This document shows, piece after piece, positions 39,155 through 43,260 of a DNA stretch of 43,260 nt. The stretch is from positions 1 to 43,260 of the forward strand of contig SCTG01000109.1 of the NCBI GenBank assembly GCA_004298335.1, in the 5' to 3' direction. Under the pieces are notes generated by a model. That model did no database searches. It worked only from the letters and a program-made list of their open reading frames with translations, and was not told where the DNA came from. This stretch comes from Nitrospirota bacterium. GTDB lineage: Bacteria > Nitrospirota > Nitrospiria > Nitrospirales > NS-4. The translations under genes and the position numbers were made by a program. The stretch's first letter is position 1, and each line of letters begins with the position of its first letter.

Positions 39155-40855
39155 TTAGAGATGCTTGAGGCGAATTTGATAGTAGAACCCTTTGGAGTTT
39201 CCTTCCAGGGAGCGGACGGGCGAAGAACCGGACGATGATTGGGCGACCTGGGAGGCGCCTTGGGCGGGCTTGCCGACGCTCAACTTTGCCTGGGCCCTGT
39301 GAAGGTCCGAGACGATCTTTCTTTTCGTGTCGGCATCGACGACACCCGACAGGGACAGAAGCCCCAGAGGATCTTCGAGGTCCTGCAGCGGGTCCGACGA
39401 GACGACGACGACAATTTCCTCTTCGCCCGGGTTCTGGTCCAGGTGGAACCACTGGCGCTGGTTTTTGGCCACGGGCAACCAGACCTCCGTTTTCGCCGAA
39501 ACCGGGTTGCCCAGCGGGTTGAAATCGGAGTTCGGAAAAACCCGGAAGACTTCACCCGATGAATCGGTCTGCCAGATGTAGACATACGAGGGATTGTCCG
39601 GTCTCACGACGACCGCGAAATTGTCGGTCGCGCGAAGAGGGTCGCCTTCATTCAACAGGGAAATTTTCCCGCCGGTTTGCTCTTTGATGACTCCCACTTC
39701 GACCACAATGGTGGAAACAGGCGCAGCCGGCGTTGCTTGCGAGGCTGTAGGTGTCGGCGCGGTGGGGGCGACCGGAGAAGCCTGCGTGGCGACCGGCGCC
39801 TGCGGTTTGAAGATGAACCAGGCCCCCCCTCCAAGCAACAGAAACACGGCCACGGCGATGCCGATGTACTGCAGAGGCACGCCGGCGGCTGGAGGCTGGG
39901 CCGCCCTGGTTGAACGGGCGGCGGCGGCGGCGCCAGACGCCTTGGCCGCCTTGACGGTCATCATGACTGTTTTATCGATGGCGGGAAGATCGCCGGGCCG
40001 AATGGCTACGGTTGCTGTCGGCGCTTCGGCCATGGCGGCCTGCAGCGCTTCCACCATTTCTTTGCCGCGTTGGAAACGGTCGGTCGGGTCTTTGGCCAGG
40101 GCCTGCATGACGACTTCGCTCAGCGCGTACGGGATTTCCGGTCGCAGGTCGCTGGGAGGCACGGGCGTGTTGGGGTCCAGAATGCCCATCATGACGTTGA
40201 CGATGGTGTCCCCCTGGAAGGCCTTGATTCCCGTCAGCATCTCGTAGAGGACCGCGCCGAGCGAGAAGATGTCCGAGCGTCCGTCCACAACCTCGCCCCG
40301 GCATTGCTCCGGCGACATATAGTGGGGCGTCCCCAGGACCGTCCCGGATTGCGTCGCGTTGGTGCCCTCGATCCGGGCCACGCCGAAGTCCACCAGTTTG
40401 GGGATCAGCGTGTCGGGGTCGACCATCATGTTGGCGGGTTTGATGTCGCGGTGCACGACGCCGGCTTGAGCCGCGCAGTCCAGGCCGTCGGCCACCTGGC
40501 AGACGAACGTGACGATTTCCCGGATCGTGAACTTCCGCTCTTTCATGAGATTGTCGAGCGGTTTGCCCTTGATGAACTCCATGACGATGTAGGGCATGCC
40601 GGTGTCGGGGTCATCGCCAACGTCGTACACGGCCACGATGTTGGGGTGTTTCAAGTTGCGGCTGATCTTGACTTCCCGGAGGAACCGCGTGATCTCTTCC
40701 GTGCGGTTTGTATCATCATTGGTCTGCAGGAGGACTTTGATGGCCACGTCCAGTTCCAGGCGGGTGTCCCAGCCTTTATAGACCGCTCCCATGGCACCCT
40801 TGCCCAGGGTGCCGCGGATTTCGTAGCGGCCGATCATCTTTTTTTCGTCAGGCAT
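39155..40855 (-). CDS. Membrane Ser/Thr protein kinase with DUF4384 domain
   Basis: A 566-residue Hanks-type kinase. The Gly-rich loop is LGKGAMGAVYKG, the ATP lysine K40 (VAIKVLL), catalytic VVHRDIKPANMM, then VDFGVAR and GTPHYMSPEQ in the activation segment. An Ala-rich juxtamembrane linker leads to one transmembrane helix (YIGIAVAVFLLLGGGAWFIF), and an extracytoplasmic Pro/Thr/Ala linker ends in a DUF4384 domain (PSYVYIWQTDSSGEVFRVFP) near the C-terminus. The architecture suggests an outside sensor controlling phosphorylation inside. The start at 40855 is chosen because the promoter at 40882-40910 lies downstream of the other in-frame start at 40891. No partner phosphatase gene is in the window. 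Confidence 0.92.
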   Translation of the reverse strand: MPDEKKMIGRYEIRGTLGKGAMGAVYKGWDTRLELDVAIKVLLQTNDDTNRTEEITRFLREVKISRNLKHPNIVAVYDVGDDPDTGMPYIVMEFIKGKPLDNLMKERKFTIREIVTFVCQVADGLDCAAQAGVVHRDIKPANMMVDPDTLIPKLVDFGVARIEGTNATQSGTVLGTPHYMSPEQCRGEVVDGRSDIFSLGAVLYEMLTGIKAFQGDTIVNVMMGILDPNTPVPPSDLRPEIPYALSEVVMQALAKDPTDRFQRGKEMVEALQAAMAEAPTATVAIRPGDLPAIDKTVMMTVKAAKASGAAAAARSTRAAQPPAAGVPLQYIGIAVAVFLLLGGGAWFIFKPQAPVATQASPVAPTAPTPTASQATPAAPVSTIVVEVGVIKEQTGGKISLLNEGDPLRATDNFAVVVRPDNPSYVYIWQTDSSGEVFRVFPNSDFNPLGNPVSAKTEVWLPVAKNQRQWFHLDQNPGEEEIVVVVSSDPLQDLEDPLGLLSLSGVVDADTKRKIVSDLHRAQAKLSVGKPAQGASQVAQSSSGSSPVRSLEGNSKGFYYQIRLKHL

Positions 40856-40881
40856 GCGCGAAGGTATTCCCAATTGCGGGT

Positions 40882-40910
40882 AAAATAACAACTTTTGTAT
40901 AAGTGGTCAA
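40882..40910 (-). promoter_or_regulatory. Promoter of the kinase gene
   Basis: Minus-strand TTGACC (40910-40905), 17 bp, TATTTT (40887-40882). Transcription should start near 40875, 20 bases before the ATG at 40855. Confidence 0.6.
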
Positions 40911-40954
40911 TCTAAAGGAAAAAAGGGTAGGCTTACGGTCGCGCATGTTCGGTT

Positions 40955-41045
40955 TGGCGGAGGGGGTAGGATTCGAACCCACGGAAGACACAAGGCCTTC
41001 AACGGCTTTCAAGGCCGCCGCTTTCGTCCACTCAGCCACCCCTCC
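40955..41045 (-). tRNA. tRNA-Ser (anticodon TGA)
   Basis: On the minus strand acceptor GGAGGGG pairs with CCCCTCC, discriminator G and encoded CCA follow. The anticodon stem GCGGC/GCCGT encloses CTTGAAA (anticodon TGA), and the long variable arm fits serine. The T-arm is GTGGGTTCGAATCCTAC. It lies 61 bases after the serS stop on the same strand and may be cotranscribed with it. Confidence 0.95.
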
Positions 41046-41049
41046 ACTC

Positions 41050-41100
41050 CGAACTTGTTGGACCGGCACTTCGATCAGACGTGCCGGATATACAATGCAG
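41050..41100 (-). repeat. Single copy of the covarying hairpin repeat between serS and tRNA-Ser
   Basis: The stem CCGGCAC (41063-41069) pairs with GTGCCGG (41081-41087) around the loop TTCGATCAGAC, followed by GGATATACAAT. The 16-mer CGAACTTGTTGGACCG at 41050-41065 is identical to 37978-37993 beside the other tRNA-Ser. The element fills nearly all of the serS-tRNA gap. Confidence 0.85.
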
Positions 41101-41106
41101 CTTCCG

Positions 41107-42381
41107 TCAAGTCTTCGTAATCCGCTCCAGCCCGCCCATGTACGGTCGCAACGCCTCGGGGATGACCACCGACCCATCCGCTTGCTGGTAGTTCTCGAGA
41201 AGCGCCAGGAACGTGCGCCCGACGGCCAGCCCGGACCCGTTCAGCGTGTGCGCGAAGTCGGATTTACCGTCTTTTCGCTTGTAGCGGAGGCCCGCGCGGC
41301 GTGCTTGAAAAGTTTCGCAATTGCTGCACGACGAGATTTCGCGGAAAACGCCTTGCGAGGGAATCCAGACCTCGAGGTCGTAGGTCTTGGCCGAGGAGAA
41401 TCCCAGGTCGCCGGTGCAGAGCGAAACCACGCGGTAATGGAGCTGCAGCCGTTTCAGGACCTCTTCGGCGTGGGCCGTGAGGCGTTCCAGCTCCTCATAG
41501 GAGCTTTCGGCGGCGCTGACGATCACCAGTTCCACCTTGTTGAACTGGTGCTGCCTGATGAGGCCGCGGGTGTCTTTTCCATAGGAGCCGGCTTCGCGCC
41601 GGAAGCAGGGAGTGCAGGCGGTGTATCGGAGGGGGAGGGCATCCTCGGTCAAGGTTTCTTCGCGGTGCAGGTTGGTCAGCGGCACCTCGGCCGTCGGAAT
41701 CAGAAAGTAATCGTCGTCGCGCAGGCGAAAGAGGTCGTCCTCGAACTTCGGCAGTTGGCCGGTTCCGGTCATGCTCGCCCGATTCACCATGAAGGGCGGG
41801 AGCACTTCCCGGTATCCATGAACGGTGGTGTGCAGGTCCAGCATGAAGTTGCCCAGCGCGCGTTCCAGGCGCGCGCCCGCGCCGCTCGAAACGGCAAACC
41901 GGGCTCCGGTCATCCGGGCCGCCCGCTCGAAATCCAGGATACCGAGCGCTTCTCCGATTTCCCAGTGCGGTTTGGCGGGAAACGCGAACGTGGGAGGCGC
42001 GCCCCCCCGCCGCACTTCCGGGTTGGCGGCGGCGTCCGTGCCGGCCGGGACGGACTGGTGGGGAATATTGGGAATCCGGAGCGCGATGGCATTCAACCGC
42101 TCTTCGGAGTCCCGCAGGGAATCTTCGAGGGCCTTGATGCGGTCTCCCACGTCCCTCATCTCTTGCATGAGAGAATCCGCCGGCTGTTTCTCCCGTTTGA
42201 GCTTGGCGATCTGATCCGAGGCGGTCTTGCGCTGGTGGCGCAGGTCTTCGACCTTGGCGAGCAGTTCGCGCCGGTCCTGGTCTCCCTTGCGGAGCCCTTC
42301 CCAGTCGATGTCCTGGCCACGTGCGCCGAGGCGCGCGCGAACCTCATCGGGCTGTTCTCTGATCAGGCGCGGATCGAGCAT
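41107..42381 (-). CDS. serS: Seryl-tRNA synthetase
   Basis: A 424-residue class II synthetase charging tRNA-Ser. The N-terminal coiled-coil arm (residues about 30-100, [20 protein letters not shown]) grips the long variable arm of tRNA-Ser. Class II motifs are visible: [20 protein letters not shown] (motif 2), [22 protein letters not shown] and the motif 3 region [19 protein letters not shown]. The start at 42381 gives the standard [15 protein letters not shown]; the longer frame to 42420 would overlap the promoter. Two tRNA-Ser genes follow within 4.5 kb on the same strand. Confidence 0.97.
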   Translation of the reverse strand: MLDPRLIREQPDEVRARLGARGQDIDWEGLRKGDQDRRELLAKVEDLRHQRKTASDQIAKLKREKQPADSLMQEMRDVGDRIKALEDSLRDSEERLNAIALRIPNIPHQSVPAGTDAAANPEVRRGGAPPTFAFPAKPHWEIGEALGILDFERAARMTGARFAVSSGAGARLERALGNFMLDLHTTVHGYREVLPPFMVNRASMTGTGQLPKFEDDLFRLRDDDYFLIPTAEVPLTNLHREETLTEDALPLRYTACTPCFRREAGSYGKDTRGLIRQHQFNKVELVIVSAAESSYEELERLTAHAEEVLKRLQLHYRVVSLCTGDLGFSSAKTYDLEVWIPSQGVFREISSCSNCETFQARRAGLRYKRKDGKSDFAHTLNGSGLAVGRTFLALLENYQQADGSVVIPEALRPYMGGLERITKT

Positions 42382-42391
42382 GAGTGCGGTC

Positions 42392-42420
42392 ACTCTACAT
42401 CGGCTTTTTGAACGAGTCAA
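42392..42420 (-). promoter_or_regulatory. Promoter of serS, close to the start codon
   Basis: Minus-strand TTGACT (42420-42415), 17 bp, TAGAGT (42397-42392). The -10 box ends 10 bases before the serS ATG, so the leader would be only a few bases and has no Shine-Dalgarno. Confidence 0.7.
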
Positions 42421-42438
42421 TCAAAGCGGGCGCGTGAA

Positions 42439-42467
42439 TTGCGCCCTTAGGGGACGGCAGGTATAAT
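42439..42467 (+). promoter_or_regulatory. Promoter of rph, predicting a leaderless mRNA
   Basis: TTGCGC (42439-42444), 17 bp, TATAAT (42462-42467). The ATG of rph begins 7 bases after the -10 box, where transcription is expected to start. No ribosome-binding site can fit. Confidence 0.7.
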
Positions 42468-42473
42468 GGCGCC

Positions 42474-43214
42474 ATGAGTGGATCGGCGTTTTTGCGAATT
42501 GACGGCCGCCGGCCGGATGAACTCCGTCCGGTGAAGATCACCCGCAACTTCATCAAGCACGCGGAGGGCTCCGTGCTGTTCGAGATGGGCGAGACCAAGG
42601 TGATCTGCACCGTCTCGGTCGAGGAAAAGGTGCCCCCCTTTCTCAGGGGCCAGAACCGGGGCTGGGTGACGGCCGAGTACTCCATGCTTCCCCGCGCGAC
42701 GCCGGAGCGGGTCCAGCGCGAGGCCTCCAAGGGAAAGCAGGGGGGCCGCACGCTCGAGATCCAGCGCTTGATCGGCCGCTCGTTGCGGGCCGTGACCGAC
42801 ATGGACGAGCTGGGCGAGCGGACGTTCTGGATCGACTGCGATGTGATCCAGGCCGACGGGGGGACCCGCACGGCTTCGGTCACCGGGGCCTTTGTGGCCC
42901 TCGCCGACGCCGTGGCCGTGGTCCGTGCAAAGGGGCTCATCAAGAAGAACCCGTTGAAGGACTATCTGGCGGCGGTGAGCGTCGGCAAGGTGGGGGGAGA
43001 GATGTTGGCCGACCTGTGCTACGCCGAGGATTCGCTCGCGGACGTGGACCTGAACCTGGTCATGACCGGCAAGGGCGAGTTCGTGGAGATTCAGGGGACC
43101 GCGGAGCGGTGCGCGTTTTCCCAGGAGGAGCTCCAGAAATTCCTCTCGCTGGGAGGGAGCGGAATCAAGGCTCTCGTCAAGATCCAACAGGATCTCGTGG
43201 GAGCGCTCCGCTGA
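42474..43214 (+). CDS. rph: Ribonuclease PH
   Basis: A 246-residue phosphorolytic 3'-5' exoribonuclease that trims tRNA 3' ends, using phosphate. Motifs are [14 protein letters not shown] at the start, [40 protein letters not shown], and [19 protein letters not shown] with the phosphate-binding region. [20 protein letters not shown] near the C-terminus is also typical. Length is normal. It is divergent from serS and followed at once by rdgB, the common rph-rdgB pair. Confidence 0.96.
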   Translation: MSGSAFLRIDGRRPDELRPVKITRNFIKHAEGSVLFEMGETKVICTVSVEEKVPPFLRGQNRGWVTAEYSMLPRATPERVQREASKGKQGGRTLEIQRLIGRSLRAVTDMDELGERTFWIDCDVIQADGGTRTASVTGAFVALADAVAVVRAKGLIKKNPLKDYLAAVSVGKVGGEMLADLCYAEDSLADVDLNLVMTGKGEFVEIQGTAERCAFSQEELQKFLSLGGSGIKALVKIQQDLVGALR

Positions 43215-43222
43215 TCACCGAG

Positions 43223-43260
43223 TTGGTGGTGGCGACCGGCAACCGTCACAAGGTCGAAGA
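43223..43260 (+). CDS. rdgB: XTP/dITP diphosphatase RdgB, N-terminal fragment
   Basis: The last bases encode VVATGNRHKVEE, the characteristic start of the Ham1/RdgB family that removes inosine- and xanthosine-type nucleotides from the pool. The gene continues beyond the window. The start codon is uncertain: TTG 43223, GTG 43226 or GTG 43229 are in frame; no ATG is present. It lies about 8 bases after the rph stop, so the two form an operon. Confidence 0.8.
   Translation, partial: MVVATGNRHKVE

Noticed and set aside
40903..42411. A 502-codon plus-strand frame across tRNA-Ser and serS
   Set aside because: It runs through a tRNA gene and is antisense to serS. High GC content explains long stop-free frames here.
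42382..42420. A longer serS start at 42420
   Set aside because: The extra codons cover the serS promoter, and the conserved N-terminus starts at 42381.

Overview
This is a GC-rich bacterial chromosomal window dominated by housekeeping genes. I read it as a Nitrospira-type (phylum Nitrospirota) genome. That is an inference from gene content and style: a hopanoid/presqualene synthase (HpnD), an OmpA/Tol-Pal set with duplicated lipoproteins, a response regulator with the CSHCKKIR-type cysteine tail, a DabA/MpsC/carbonic anhydrase group fitting an autotroph, and a small periplasmic cytochrome c. No phage, insertion sequence or CRISPR array was seen.

Layout. (1) 1-5.2 kb: end of a ComEA-like helix-hairpin-helix protein, tyrS, tRNA-Gly(CCC), a small exported protein, rpmB and a 41-residue pilin-helix-like peptide on the minus strand, then recG and a small helical protein. 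(2) 5.2-9.5 kb: Ppx/GppA phosphatase, a purine permease, a CBS-domain membrane protein, a frameshifted response regulator and msrB. (3) 9.5-12 kb: a membrane coiled-coil protein and a CCA/poly(A) polymerase-family gene on the minus strand, divergent from a 1-Cys peroxiredoxin. (4) 12-17.7 kb: an inorganic-carbon group, with a very long DabA (1445 aa) on the minus strand behind a leader carrying an intrinsic terminator, divergent from mpsC and a beta-carbonic anhydrase. No DabB partner is present. (5) 17.7-32.2 kb: xerD, tRNA-Val and tRNA-Asp, then about 13 kb of tightly packed or overlapping genes: tolQ-tolR-tonB/tolA-like-tolB-pal-pal2-cpoB-cpoB2-mutL-miaA-mtnP-pfkB-TPR lipoprotein-rodZ-cdd. 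(6) 32.3-37.9 kb: cytochrome c with a near-consensus promoter; a minus-strand trio of HAD phosphatase, BtuF-like protein and hpnD; an unknown protein with extreme G-ending codon use; a PHP phosphoesterase; a zinc-ribbon/TM2 protein. (7) 37.9-43.3 kb: two tRNA-Ser genes, each preceded by copies of a covarying hairpin repeat, an OmpA-family gene behind a candidate sigma-54/IHF promoter, a Ser/Thr kinase with a DUF4384 tail, serS, rph and the start of rdgB.

The most unusual signals are: the tandem hairpin element whose stems change sequence but keep pairing while the loop stays fixed, placed directly upstream of both tRNA-Ser genes; the terminator-bearing dabA leader; the enhancer/IHF/sigma-54 layout upstream of the OmpA-family gene; and promoters placed so close to start codons (serS, rph, cca) that leaderless mRNAs are predicted. 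All calls come from reading the sequence alone, without database searches.
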